Below, piece by piece: positions 8,292 to 16,969 of a DNA stretch of 64,000 nt (positions are counted from its first letter, which is position 1; every line of letters begins with the position of its first letter). A program made the translations under genes and the position numbers. The notes beneath the pieces were generated by a model. That model ran no database searches. It was not told the DNA's origin and was given only the letters and a program-made list of their open reading frames with translations. Origin of the DNA: Candidatus Obscuribacterales bacterium (GTDB lineage: Bacteria; Cyanobacteriota; Vampirovibrionia; Obscuribacterales; Obscuribacteraceae); contig JAIETZ010000001.1 of the NCBI GenBank assembly GCA_019744775.1, positions 310,001-374,000 of the forward strand. Direction: 5' to 3'.

Positions 8292-9143
8292 CTATTTCTT
8301 TTCAATTGCTGATGGGTTCTGCTGCGAAGCCGGCACATTTAAGCCAACCGCTACCGTAGGCTCGTTGGAGCTATGGAAGTGGCGTACAAATTGCACAAGC
8401 TTCTTGATGTAAGCCTCATCAAACTTCACGTTCTTGGCTCTGTCTTGCTTATTCAAGAAGTTGGGCATGCCTTCCCATTTAATGCCATTGGCGATGTGAT
8501 CCCAAAGGACATCATCAGTTCTGTCGAAGAATCTATTGAACTGGTGGAAGTTAGCAGGCACCGGCTGAAGAGCAAAGTTCTTAGTAAGAGGTCCATCTCC
8601 GTGTCCACGCTTACCGTGGCAAACGGCACAGTTGGCGCCAAATACTGCGTCCATATCGTCAATTTCTTTCTGAGCCAACGGCGGCACAGCGATTGAACGT
8701 GTGTAGAAAACCAAATCCCATACTTGCTTACGCGAACAGGCGTCCTTCAAAGATGGGTGGTTGACCTCATGTCCGGCGACAATTGCCGAACCTTCAGCCA
8801 TTGGTTTGCCATAAGTCAAGAAATAGTAAAGATCTAAAGGCTTTTGCTTGTGGACCATAACTTCGTTGCTCAAATCAACGGTAGTTTTGTTGGCCACGCC
8901 TTTACCGTCAGCCCCATGGCAGGCAGCACACTGTTGTTTTTCATAGACGACCTTACCATCCGGAATGGACGGGTTATCATCCGGGAAAATGACCACATCG
9001 GCAGCTTCTGTAACCTGACGGCTGGCAATTTTGTCATCTGCGCCTTTGAGAGTTACTTGTTCAGTACAACTGGACAAGGAAATAGCTGCCGGCAAGGCAA
9101 CTAAAAGGCTTAGTGTTTTCCACGAAAAGGTCTTGTTCAACAT
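8292..9143 (-). CDS. Diheme cytochrome c lipoprotein
   Basis: 283 residues. The start MLNKTFSWKT gives a lipoprotein signal with lipobox LSSC (C26), so the mature protein is probably anchored to the periplasmic face. Two class I cytochrome c sites are visible: CAACHG (C72, C75, H76) and CAVCHG (C172, C175, H176). It lies between the cbb3 oxidase genes and the Rieske gene and is the natural electron carrier between the cytochrome b complex and the oxidase (inference from context). The ATG is one base after the stop of the 59-aa gene (TAAGATG). Confidence 0.93.
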   Translation of the reverse strand: MLNKTFSWKTLSLLVALPAAISLSSCTEQVTLKGADDKIASRQVTEAADVVIFPDDNPSIPDGKVVYEKQQCAACHGADGKGVANKTTVDLSNEVMVHKQKPLDLYYFLTYGKPMAEGSAIVAGHEVNHPSLKDACSRKQVWDLVFYTRSIAVPPLAQKEIDDMDAVFGANCAVCHGKRGHGDGPLTKNFALQPVPANFHQFNRFFDRTDDVLWDHIANGIKWEGMPNFLNKQDRAKNVKFDEAYIKKLVQFVRHFHSSNEPTVAVGLNVPASQQNPSAIEKK

Positions 9144-9144
9144 C

Positions 9145-9324
9145 TTAATATCCAAAGAAAGGTATCCATGAAATAGAAGCCCAAATGACGATGATGGCAA
9201 AAGCCACAATCAAGAAGAGAGGCGGTGGTCCTTCGCCGATTCGATATTCGGCGACTTCTTCGTAGTGTTCAGTTGGTTGTACAGCATCTGCTGCTGCGCC
9301 TTCTGGCTTTTTCTTTTCTGCCAT
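9145..9324 (-). CDS. 59-residue single-helix membrane protein
   Basis: A short frame starting MAEKKKPEGAAADAVQPTEH, with an acidic/polar N-terminal half, a PPP turn, then one hydrophobic helix (LFLIVAFAIIVIWASISWIP) and a C-terminal FFGY. AGGCGGG lies just upstream, and the stop is one base before the cytochrome c start. In position it resembles the tiny CcoQ/CcoH-type subunits of cbb3 oxidases, but I cannot assign it to either family by sequence. Codon use is like that of its neighbours. Confidence 0.72.
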   Translation of the reverse strand: MAEKKKPEGAAADAVQPTEHYEEVAEYRIGEGPPPLFLIVAFAIIVIWASISWIPFFGY

Positions 9325-9334
9325 TTTTTCCCGC

Positions 9335-9544
9335 CTAGCTACTTAACTGAGTTTGACCATGAGTTGCTGTCGGCTCATCGGTCATCATGTCGTACTTAAC
9401 TGATTCCATGTCTTCGAACTCGCCGTTACGGAAAGCCCACCACATGGCTGCAATTCCCACCACAAAGAACAAGAAGCAGACGCCAAAGGCCACATAGAGA
9501 CCTGGTGAAATGCCGACTTGATTCAAGATGCAATTAGGACACAT
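9335..9544 (-). CDS. ccoS: CcoS-type cbb3 oxidase assembly protein
   Basis: 69 residues with one membrane helix followed by the CcoS-like pattern WWAFRNGEFEDMES and a short acidic tail. In the family the equivalent is WAxxxGQFDDLE. CcoS is needed for cofactor insertion into cbb3 oxidases. The N-terminus has an extra CPNC pair, which could bind a metal. The gene starts two bases after the stop of the ccoO-type gene, so it belongs to the same operon. Confidence 0.8.
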   Translation of the reverse strand: MCPNCILNQVGISPGLYVAFGVCFLFFVVGIAAMWWAFRNGEFEDMESVKYDMMTDEPTATHGQTQLSS

Positions 9545-9546
9545 GC

Positions 9547-10467
9547 TTAGTTACCACCTGAATGAGGTTCCCACTCTTGTTCTGTCAACTTGGGTAAGTG
9601 TACTTGTCCAACTTTGTTCAATTGATCAAGTTTGTCGACAGTGATTTCCTGGTTTTGCGGCAGAGTCTTCAAATATGCCACCAGGTACCAGCGCTCTTCT
9701 TCAGTCAAAATTTCGTTGAAGCGCGGCATGCGAGTACCAGCCACACCTTCGCTCACGCGATAGAACCAGAACGCATCCGGATACTGCTTGTAAAACGCTC
9801 TTGTGAAGTTAGCAGGCTTTTTCTCCAGTGAAATGGAGTTTGGTCCGTTGCCTTCACCTTCAAGTCCGTGGCAAGCAGCGCAGTTTTGCGTGTAGATACC
9901 GCGACCGGCATTAGCTGCCGCATCAGAATTGGTATCAACGGTCTTTTTCGGTAAGTAAACAAGTTCGTATTCAGCCGGTGCTTCCACATATGCATGAACT
10001 GTTCTCTGGTTACCCAATGTTTGAATGTAGGAAACCAAGTCGTTCATGTCACGATTGGACAAGTGGCTGAAACTCGGCATGATTGAACCGGGCTTAACAG
10101 CACGCGGGTTAATCAAGTGAGCCTTTTGCCATTCCGAGGGAAACTTGCCGCCCTCGTTGGTCAGATCCGGACCGGTTCTGGCTGTGCCTAATTGGTGCGG
10201 TGTTTCCCACACATAGTCACCAGCTTTAACAAGCGGTCCATATCCTCTATCTTGCAAACGCGTAAATTGCGTGTGGCAATAGAAGCAACCTTCACGCACG
10301 TAAATTTGACGACCTCTAGCCGGGTTGACCTCAGAGGTTTTTACGTATTTGTTGTAACTCTTAGACGGTACCGGATTAAAGAGCACCATCGGCAGAAGTA
10401 CAGTAGCTGTAATAATCGTAAAAAAGGTAATTACGATACCAATTGCACCAAGGCGATAGCCGTTCAT
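9547..10467 (-). CDS. ccoO: CcoO-type membrane cytochrome c with an added C-terminal cytochrome c domain
   Basis: 306 residues: an N-terminal membrane anchor, then the CcoO signature REGCFYCHTQFTRLQDRGYG (heme c ligands C61, C64, H65; distal Met probably M130 in GSIMPSF). A second class I domain follows with CAACHG (C196, C199, H200) and GTRMPRF. Canonical CcoO is monoheme and the diheme CcoP is a separate gene; no ccoP is present here, so this fusion may replace it. The start ATG overlaps the ccoN stop (TAATG). Confidence 0.9.
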   Translation of the reverse strand: MNGYRLGAIGIVITFFTIITATVLLPMVLFNPVPSKSYNKYVKTSEVNPARGRQIYVREGCFYCHTQFTRLQDRGYGPLVKAGDYVWETPHQLGTARTGPDLTNEGGKFPSEWQKAHLINPRAVKPGSIMPSFSHLSNRDMNDLVSYIQTLGNQRTVHAYVEAPAEYELVYLPKKTVDTNSDAAANAGRGIYTQNCAACHGLEGEGNGPNSISLEKKPANFTRAFYKQYPDAFWFYRVSEGVAGTRMPRFNEILTEEERWYLVAYLKTLPQNQEITVDKLDQLNKVGQVHLPKLTEQEWEPHSGGN

Positions 10468-11852
10468 TAGGCCTTCACCTCCGCCGTCTTAGCATCGGCT
10501 GCTTTTGCTGCCGGTGTGTACAACGACTTGAATGCATTGTAGGCAAATATACATTGTCCGAGCACAATCATGACTCCACTGACTGCTCTTAGTCCCCAGT
10601 AAGGACGAATCTGCAGTCCCCATTGATCAACTGGCACACCGAATGCCCAACCTGCTGATTGAATCAAACCGGCAATGGTGAGTGACACCATCATCAGCAA
10701 GAATCCTAAAAACTTCAGCCAGTAGTGAGCACGAATAAGACCTTGGCTGTGCCAGTCGCGCCCAGTAATTCTAGGCAGACCGTAATAAATAGCCGAGGTC
10801 AAAATAAAGGAAAACGTTCCAAGCAATGCCAAGTGAGCGTGTCCGACTACCCACTGAGTAAAGTGCAGGTACCAGTTGACCCAACGTGTTGCTTGAAATG
10901 GTCCTTGCACGCAAGTAACTAAATAGAACATGCAAGAAGTAACGGCAAAACGCAATGGCATATCTGTGACAACCTGTTGCCACTTGCCCTTCATGGTCAT
11001 GAAGAAGTTTGTCAACACGGTTAAAACAGGTACCAAAAGAAATACCGATGAGATAACGGCAATTGCTTTGAGCCATTCAGGTACAGGCGATTGCAAAATG
11101 TGGTGAGTACCAGTCGGTGCATAGAAAAGTGCAATACCCCAGAAGCCCAACATGGAAAGACCGTGGCTATATAAAGGAGCATTGGTCAGTCTTGGCAAGA
11201 GGTAATACATCATGCCGACACCAACTGTCGTGAACCACATACCAAGGATGTTGTGTCCGTAGAACCAACCGACAATAGCATCGTTCAAACCAGGCAAGGC
11301 AACGAAAGTACGCTGACCGATGATGTAAACCAGTGGAAACCAAAATAGTGCGCCCAGGAAATACCAGAGCGATACATATAGTTTCTTGACCTTTCTGTTT
11401 ACGACGGTCATATAAACGTTGGCGGCAATTGTGACAAGCGCAATTGCTACAAGCACATCGAGTACGGCGCCTAGTTCGGCGTATTCACGACCTTCTGTCG
11501 AACCATTGATCAAAGTACAAAAGGCACCAACCATCACGGCATTCCATGCCCACATAGTAAAGTTGCCCAGGCGCTCCGACCAGAGCTTTGTCTTGGCCAG
11601 AGACGGCACCATGTAATACATGGCCCCAACATAACCCATGGACAGCCAGCCTACGGCGACTGCGTTAACGTGCCACATGCGCAAGTGTGGAAAAGACAGT
11701 TGTGGAATGTTGTGGATGAGGTCTGGCATGGAGAATTCGAGTCCCCCAAGCATCCCTGCTCCCATTCCTAAAATTGACCACCAGATGGCGGACAGTATGA
11801 AGTTTCTGGCAGCGCTGCCTTCACGATTGCTTAAAACGGCGTCTAGTAACAT
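10467..11852 (-). CDS. ccoN: cbb3-type cytochrome c oxidase subunit I
   Basis: 461 residues with about 12 membrane helices. Ligands expected for a C-type heme-copper oxidase are present: H61 (RMWHVNAVAVGWL) and H340 for low-spin heme b, H338 (VVGHAH) for heme b3, and CuB ligands H200 (GHN), H250 and H251 (THH). The C-family catalytic tyrosine is present six residues before the HH pair (Y244 in FYAPTGTHH), which separates it from NO reductases. It is the first gene of the 12-gene operon; GGGG lies five bases before the ATG. It would reduce oxygen with electrons from the c-type cytochromes encoded downstream. Confidence 0.96.
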   Translation of the reverse strand: MLLDAVLSNREGSAARNFILSAIWWSILGMGAGMLGGLEFSMPDLIHNIPQLSFPHLRMWHVNAVAVGWLSMGYVGAMYYMVPSLAKTKLWSERLGNFTMWAWNAVMVGAFCTLINGSTEGREYAELGAVLDVLVAIALVTIAANVYMTVVNRKVKKLYVSLWYFLGALFWFPLVYIIGQRTFVALPGLNDAIVGWFYGHNILGMWFTTVGVGMMYYLLPRLTNAPLYSHGLSMLGFWGIALFYAPTGTHHILQSPVPEWLKAIAVISSVFLLVPVLTVLTNFFMTMKGKWQQVVTDMPLRFAVTSCMFYLVTCVQGPFQATRWVNWYLHFTQWVVGHAHLALLGTFSFILTSAIYYGLPRITGRDWHSQGLIRAHYWLKFLGFLLMMVSLTIAGLIQSAGWAFGVPVDQWGLQIRPYWGLRAVSGVMIVLGQCIFAYNAFKSLYTPAAKAADAKTAEVKA

Positions 11853-12230
11853 TGTTGCCCCGCTTGGCTTCTTGTTTTATCAACGGCAAATTTTAACGTA
11901 CTTACAACTATCTAAAAGCGTTGGAAGCTAAGGGCGTTTTTGAAGATTACTCTAAACAAATTGCAAAAACCCTTGTTAAGAGATGAATTCTTTGCATGCG
12001 TAATATAAGCAACTGCGCTATCTCAAAACAGCTAGCTTAGCCAACTTGGCCAACTTGCCAGTAGATCCAAAATGCTTTGCCGACAAGGTATCAGCTCGCT
12101 TGATTTGAGTGTCGTCAGCTACATCTTTGCAGCAACAAATTGATACAAAAATAACTTACGAGGAGATTATTTTTTCCAGCCTGCAACCCACTCAGATCCA
12201 TTTCGATATCCACTGAAAATCTCTTTGCTT
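11853..12230. other. Gene-free region upstream of the respiratory operon
   Basis: About 380 bases between the respiratory operon start and the pth stop. I see no convincing gene. It must hold the operon promoter on the minus strand, but no strong -35/-10 pair is evident, and only a half-site (ATCAA) rather than a full FNR-type palindrome is present. A GCCAACTTGGCCAACTTGCC stretch near 12040-12060 contains a small palindrome and a direct repeat. Confidence 0.35.
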
Positions 12231-12824
12231 CTACTGAATTTCAGAGGCAGCCAAATCAAGTCCATTGAATTTGTTGGCTGCTTCCACGGCACCTACTGTC
12301 AGCCAACCATTTGCTGCCTGAGCGGCATACTTTATGCAGCGGTTATAAAGATGGGAATTTGGTTCTACTTGCAAAACATATTTGCCGCGCACATCGCCAC
12401 CAGGGTCAGGTCCAACGCCAACTTTTATTCTGTCAAAACCTTGTCCGCCTAATTGTTGAATTATGGATTCCACTCCATGTTGCCCACCGGCACCACCTTG
12501 AGCCTGCACGCGAATGCGACCAAGCGGCAATGAAACATCGTCATGAATAACCAACAAATCCTTTGGTTCAAGCTTGAACCAGTTAAGAACTGCTCGTACC
12601 GACTTGCCGGAATCATTCATATAGGTAACTGGTTTAACAAGAAGAACTTCGACTCCTGACAAATCGATTTTGGCCATGTCACAGTACAAATTCTTCTTGT
12701 TGGCAAATTGCGCGCCAACTGAATCTTTCAATCGGCCGACTTCATCAATGACGGCAAAACCGGCATTGTGTCTTGTGAAGTAGTATTCAAGCCCTGGATT
12801 GCCAAGCCCAACAATAACTTTCAT
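12231..12824 (-). CDS. pth: Peptidyl-tRNA hydrolase
   Basis: 197 residues, the normal length. The N-terminal MKVIVGLGNPGLEYYFTRHN contains the family signature and the catalytic His (TRHNAGF). VKPVTYMNDSGKSV and VIHDDVSLPLGRIR with GGQHG.. are the other conserved blocks. Pth releases peptides from prematurely dissociated peptidyl-tRNA in the cytoplasm. It is a single gene here, with no ribosomal or ctc neighbour. There is little leader sequence and no clear Shine-Dalgarno. Confidence 0.97.
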   Translation of the reverse strand: MKVIVGLGNPGLEYYFTRHNAGFAVIDEVGRLKDSVGAQFANKKNLYCDMAKIDLSGVEVLLVKPVTYMNDSGKSVRAVLNWFKLEPKDLLVIHDDVSLPLGRIRVQAQGGAGGQHGVESIIQQLGGQGFDRIKVGVGPDPGGDVRGKYVLQVEPNSHLYNRCIKYAAQAANGWLTVGAVEAANKFNGLDLAASEIQ

Positions 12825-12980
12825 GCGACCATATTATGATGAATGTATGGCTCAAGATAGCTGGTTTCCAAGTTTGATGTAAAAAGAAACTAACGGCGAG
12901 CCTACCGCCTAATGTATTAATGTAACTTTGTATTTGGTTTTAGAGATATAGCTAAAAGCTAGGACAACTGAGGACAACAA

Positions 12981-14393
12981 ATGAGTGAGAGCCAGAACGT
13001 CCCCTATTTGCCGCACACAACAAAAGATCGGCAAGAAATGCTCAAAACAATTGGCGTTAATAGCTTTGAGGAATTGATAAAACATATTCCCAAAGAAATT
13101 CGCATCAAGGAATTGGCTCTTCAAGACAGTCTTTCCGAAATTGAAGTACGCGAAACAATTACTCAGTTAGCTGCTAAAAACACACCAGCATCAAGGCAAG
13201 CTTCCTTCCTTGGTGGCGGCTCATACCGCCGTTATACTCCAGCTGCTCTAGAATCAATTGTTTCTCGCTCTGAATTTGCCACTGCTTACACGCCTTACCA
13301 ACCGGAAGTAAGTCAAGGCACGCTCCAGACAATCTATGAATTTCAAACTGCCATTTGCCTTTTAACAGGAATGGATGTTGCTAACGCTTCATTGTATGAC
13401 GGACCAACAGCCTGCGCCGAAGCTGCTCTTATGGCTTGCCGTCTAACTGACAGACAGCATATCTATGTTGCTCAATCGGTCAATCCTGAATACCAGAAAG
13501 TGACCAAGACTTATGCCCAATCTTGCGGACTGCAGTTTGACACACTTGCGACACCGGATGGCTACTTGTCCGACAAGTTTGAAATTGCTGACGATGCATC
13601 CTGCGTGATTGTGCAATACAGCAATTACTTCGGCATTTTGGAAGATCTTCAAGCAATAAGCAAAAAGGCCAAGGAAAAAGGAGCCCTGCTTGTTGTCGTA
13701 AGCGAACCAATCTCACTTGGACTTCTGACGCCACCATCAGAGTTTGGTGCCGATATAGTTATTGGCGATGCGCAACCATGCGGTAATTTCTTATCATTTG
13801 GCGGTCCGTCTGCCGGATATCTAGCTTGCCGTAAGGATTTTGTCAGACAGCTACCCGGAAGAATTTGCGGCATGACCGTTGATTCGGAAGGAAAGCGCGC
13901 TTATACGCTGACATTGCAGACCCGCGAACAACATATTCGCCGTGCTAAGGCAACTTCAAACATTTGCACCAACCAGGCACTAAATGCTCTTTCCATGCTC
14001 GTCTATCTTGTCTTGATGGGACCAATTGGACTTAGGCAGTTGTCGGAAATAAGCGTAAGACGCGCGCATTATTTGCAAGAGCTGCTTACAGCAATTGATG
14101 GAGTAAAACTTTCTTTTGCCAAACCGTTCTTCAATGAATTTCTCATTGAGACAACAAAACCGGCCACACTAATTCTGCAGCAATTGCAGAAGAAGGGTGT
14201 GCTTGGAGGCATTGCCGTAAGCCTAAACTATCCGCATCTGGAAAAGGCAATTCTCATCACTGTCACTGAAATGAATAGCGTAAAAGACTTGCACAAATAC
14301 GCCGACGCTCTCAAAGAAATCCTGTCCAATGGACAAGACAAAATGATTACAGCCAATAGCGGAAAAACTGCTGCAACCAATTTAACCAAGTAA
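12981..14393 (+). CDS. gcvPA: Glycine dehydrogenase (decarboxylating) subunit 1
   Basis: 470 residues matching the N-terminal half of the P-protein in two-subunit glycine cleavage systems (YLPHTTKDRQEML, RQASFLGGGSYRRYTPAA, AYTPYQPEVSQGTLQ). This half forms a PLP enzyme with subunit 2, which carries the PLP lysine; gcvPB, gcvT and gcvH are not in the window. GAGG lies seven bases before the ATG. The product would decarboxylate glycine; the threonine-to-glycine genes kbl and tdh occur 34 kb away. There are about 25 extra residues at the C-terminus with no obvious motif. Confidence 0.95.
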   Translation: MSESQNVPYLPHTTKDRQEMLKTIGVNSFEELIKHIPKEIRIKELALQDSLSEIEVRETITQLAAKNTPASRQASFLGGGSYRRYTPAALESIVSRSEFATAYTPYQPEVSQGTLQTIYEFQTAICLLTGMDVANASLYDGPTACAEAALMACRLTDRQHIYVAQSVNPEYQKVTKTYAQSCGLQFDTLATPDGYLSDKFEIADDASCVIVQYSNYFGILEDLQAISKKAKEKGALLVVVSEPISLGLLTPPSEFGADIVIGDAQPCGNFLSFGGPSAGYLACRKDFVRQLPGRICGMTVDSEGKRAYTLTLQTREQHIRRAKATSNICTNQALNALSMLVYLVLMGPIGLRQLSEISVRRAHYLQELLTAIDGVKLSFAKPFFNEFLIETTKPATLILQQLQKKGVLGGIAVSLNYPHLEKAILITVTEMNSVKDLHKYADALKEILSNGQDKMITANSGKTAATNLTK

Positions 14394-14431
14394 AACTATC
14401 AAAATAACTAGTTGAGGTACAAACTCGTTTT

Positions 14432-15208
14432 ATGGAACCCGTAGAACCAACGGCAAAGACTCAGACCGAATCTCAAAAGGTCTCCAGCCAAAAAATAGAA
14501 GCTCGTAAAGCCGGTGGTCTTAAAGGCTTCATCAAGGAAATGGTAGAACTGGTTGTTGTCACCCTTGTTTTGCTCATTGTTATTCGTTGGTTGTTTGCAG
14601 AAGCTCGCTACATTCCGTCTTCTTCGATGGAGCCGACCCTGCAAATTGAAGACCGCTTACTTGTGGAAAAACTTTCCGGCCACCTGGGCAAACCAATTCA
14701 GCGTGGCGACATTTTGGTTTTCTATCCGCCACCAATTGAAATGGGCGGACGCGATTTAAGTAATGACCCTCGCTATATTCTGGGTCGCTTAACGGGTCTG
14801 CCCTTTTTGCCAAACGAGCCGGCTTTTATTAAACGAGTAATTGGTCTGCCGGGAGACAGTTTAAGAATTCAAAGAGGGGTCGGCGTCTTCATTAACGGCG
14901 AACTCTTGGATGAGTCGTCTTATATCAAAGAAAAGCCCAATTATGACTTGACGACGATGGAAGACATTGGCGGACGCTCGTCCACAGGTGGTGCAATACG
15001 TCCATATGGTCAGAGCAAAGACCAAATTGTCGTGCCTGCCGGCCAACTATTTATGATGGGCGACAACCGCAACAATTCCGAAGACAGCCACGTATGGGGC
15101 TTCCTGGATGAAAAGCGGGTGATCGGTCGCGCCTGGCTTCTCTTCTGGCGCCGGCTTGATCTAGGAATTCCGCACTACCCGCGCTTCCCACAAGATGGCG
15201 AAGACTAG
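14432..15208 (+). CDS. lepB: Signal peptidase I
   Basis: 258 residues: a charged cytoplasmic N-terminus, one membrane helix (VELVVVTLVLLIVIRWLF), then the catalytic Ser in YIPSSSMEPTL and the catalytic Lys in FIKRVIGLPGDSL. MGDNRNNSEDSH is conserved box E. It cleaves signal peptides of exported proteins on the periplasmic side. It starts 38 bases after gcvPA and may be read through from it. The GAGGT motif upstream is 13 bases from the ATG, so the initiation site is weakly supported. Confidence 0.96.
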   Translation: MEPVEPTAKTQTESQKVSSQKIEARKAGGLKGFIKEMVELVVVTLVLLIVIRWLFAEARYIPSSSMEPTLQIEDRLLVEKLSGHLGKPIQRGDILVFYPPPIEMGGRDLSNDPRYILGRLTGLPFLPNEPAFIKRVIGLPGDSLRIQRGVGVFINGELLDESSYIKEKPNYDLTTMEDIGGRSSTGGAIRPYGQSKDQIVVPAGQLFMMGDNRNNSEDSHVWGFLDEKRVIGRAWLLFWRRLDLGIPHYPRFPQDGED

Positions 15209-15428
15209 TCCGGATTAAATCCTGAGTAAAGGCCTGTTCACATTCTTAAAAAAGCGTATATTAGTGGCAACTAAGTTACTTGTATGGGCTTGATAGCCCG
15301 CCAAGCCCGCTTAGCCGAGAGTTGAGCACCTGAGAATTCCCCTCTCAGCTTGAGAACTAAGCTCTCACTGGGTATATAGCTCCCAGGGCTAAACCCACTG
15401 TATTGGCACTTACTACAGGAAAGCCAAA
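15209..15428 (+). other. Leader region upstream of the HD-GYP gene with inverted repeats
   Basis: About 220 bases with several complementary segments: GAGAGTT near 15318 with AACTAAGCTCTC near 15355, CTGAG with CTCAG near 15331-15348, and CTGGG with CCCAG around 15368-15387. These could fold into a structured 5' leader. No known riboswitch class (including c-di-GMP types) was recognised, so this is only a description. Confidence 0.25.
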
Positions 15429-16940
15429 ATGGCCAAAGAGCCTGCCGCTAACGATCCCACAAGAAGACAGGGTCAAAACGCAAACAATCCTGTCAATCTT
15501 GATGCGCGTAGGCGTTTGTTTCAGTCTGAGCCCAGACAAGTAAATGAAAAATCCAAGAAAAATAACCGTCCAAAGATAAACGAGGCTCCTGCCGCATCTG
15601 ACCTTGCCGGGCGCGAAGTGGAATTGATTGAAAGAGAAATCAAAATTCTATCCTTGCAGCAAGAAGTCGAACATTTGCGCCCCGTATCCGGTCTCTACAG
15701 ACTGGTTAGAGCAATGGCATCCGAGCGCAATCTTGATTCGCTCTTATCTCTCATTAGTCGCGAAACAAAGGCAATTTTGAAATGCGACCGTGCTTCTTTG
15801 TATGTTTTAGATAACGAAAATGGTGAACTCTGGACAACACACTACGATGACGGTCCTAACCACGAACCAACTGTAGTTAAGCTGCCTTTGTCCTCGACAA
15901 GCGTAGTTGGGCTGTGTGCAAGAAATGCCGAAACGGTAAAAATAGATACGGCATACAGCGACAACCGTTTTGACCCTGAATTTGACAGGCAATCAGGCAT
16001 GCTTACAAGAAATGTCCTGGCAGTGCCGATGCTCAATCCGGGCGGCGAAGTATTGGGAGTTTTTGAGGCAGTAAACAAAGCAGGCGGTCCTTTCGCTGCA
16101 GAAGATTTAGAGTGGTTGCAAGGGCTATCTGTTGTAGCCGGTGGCTTAATTGAACAAACCAAAGCGTACAGTGAAATGGAACGCTTTATGGACAAGACCC
16201 TGGAGATGCTGGCACGCACAATTGATAAGCGTGACCCGCTAACAGCCGGACACTCCATGCGTGTCACCAAATACAGCCTATTAATCGCCGAAGCATTAAC
16301 TATAGGACAACCAAATATTGACGTATTGCGCTATTCAGCAATGATGCATGACTATGGAAAAATTGGTGTGCCGGAGTCAATTTTGTGGAAAAACGGAAGA
16401 TTGACACCCGAAGAATATTCCTGCGTGCAACAGCATGCCAAATTCACCTACGACCTTTTAATTACTTTGCCATTTACCAAGCGACTGGCTTCAGTTCCTT
16501 TTGTAGCCTCCTGCCACCACGAAAAACTTGATGGTTCGGGCTATTACCGTGGACTTAAAGGCGATGAAATTCCTTACCTGACTCGCATCATTACAGTTGC
16601 CGATGTCTTCGATGCTCTAACTTCAGTCAGACACTATCGCAATCGCATGGCAATTACCAAAGTTACTGAAATTATGGAATCAGGTCGCGACAATCATTTT
16701 GATGCGCAGATGGTCGACACTTTCTATTCCCTGCCTGCTGATTTCGTACTCAAGGTAATGGAGTCAGAGCGCGGTCAAGCACAGCTTGCAGATTTAGATC
16801 AGTTCTCGGCTCTAAGCTTAAGGAGACTAGTTGAGTTATGCGCCGGCGCCAAAGGAAGTCCTGAAGAAATAGTACTCAAAGATGCCTTTGAACAGATTTA
16901 CTATGCCGGGCTGCCTTCTGATTATCAAGCTCTGGATTAG
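15429..16940 (+). CDS. GAF and HD-GYP domain phosphodiesterase-like protein
   Basis: 503 residues. A disordered basic N-terminus and a short coiled coil (about 60-80) precede a GAF sensor domain (about 85-245) and an HD-GYP domain (about 255-430). HD-GYP residues are visible: TAGHSMRV, MHDYGKIGVPE and HHEKLDGSGYY, then ITVADVFDALTS. HD-GYP enzymes hydrolyse cyclic di-GMP. The name-giving GYP is GYY here, but the His/Asp metal ligands are kept. AGGA lies eight bases before the ATG. It is probably a cytoplasmic signalling protein; the GAF ligand cannot be predicted. Confidence 0.92.
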   Translation: MAKEPAANDPTRRQGQNANNPVNLDARRRLFQSEPRQVNEKSKKNNRPKINEAPAASDLAGREVELIEREIKILSLQQEVEHLRPVSGLYRLVRAMASERNLDSLLSLISRETKAILKCDRASLYVLDNENGELWTTHYDDGPNHEPTVVKLPLSSTSVVGLCARNAETVKIDTAYSDNRFDPEFDRQSGMLTRNVLAVPMLNPGGEVLGVFEAVNKAGGPFAAEDLEWLQGLSVVAGGLIEQTKAYSEMERFMDKTLEMLARTIDKRDPLTAGHSMRVTKYSLLIAEALTIGQPNIDVLRYSAMMHDYGKIGVPESILWKNGRLTPEEYSCVQQHAKFTYDLLITLPFTKRLASVPFVASCHHEKLDGSGYYRGLKGDEIPYLTRIITVADVFDALTSVRHYRNRMAITKVTEIMESGRDNHFDAQMVDTFYSLPADFVLKVMESERGQAQLADLDQFSALSLRRLVELCAGAKGSPEEIVLKDAFEQIYYAGLPSDYQALD

Positions 16941-16969
16941 TCGAAAAATTCAAACTAGAAAGTCAATAA

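Noticed and set aside
10467-11852. Nitric oxide reductase instead of oxygen reductase
   Set aside because: The cbb3 tyrosine (Y244), GHN and THH ligands are present, and CcoO/CcoS genes follow.
11853-11900. FNR-type box in front of ccoN
   Set aside because: Only one half-site (ATCAA) is present; the second half does not fit the TTGATnnnnATCAA spacing.
15209-15428. Cyclic di-GMP riboswitch upstream of the HD-GYP gene
   Set aside because: No recognisable GEMM core; only generic inverted repeats.
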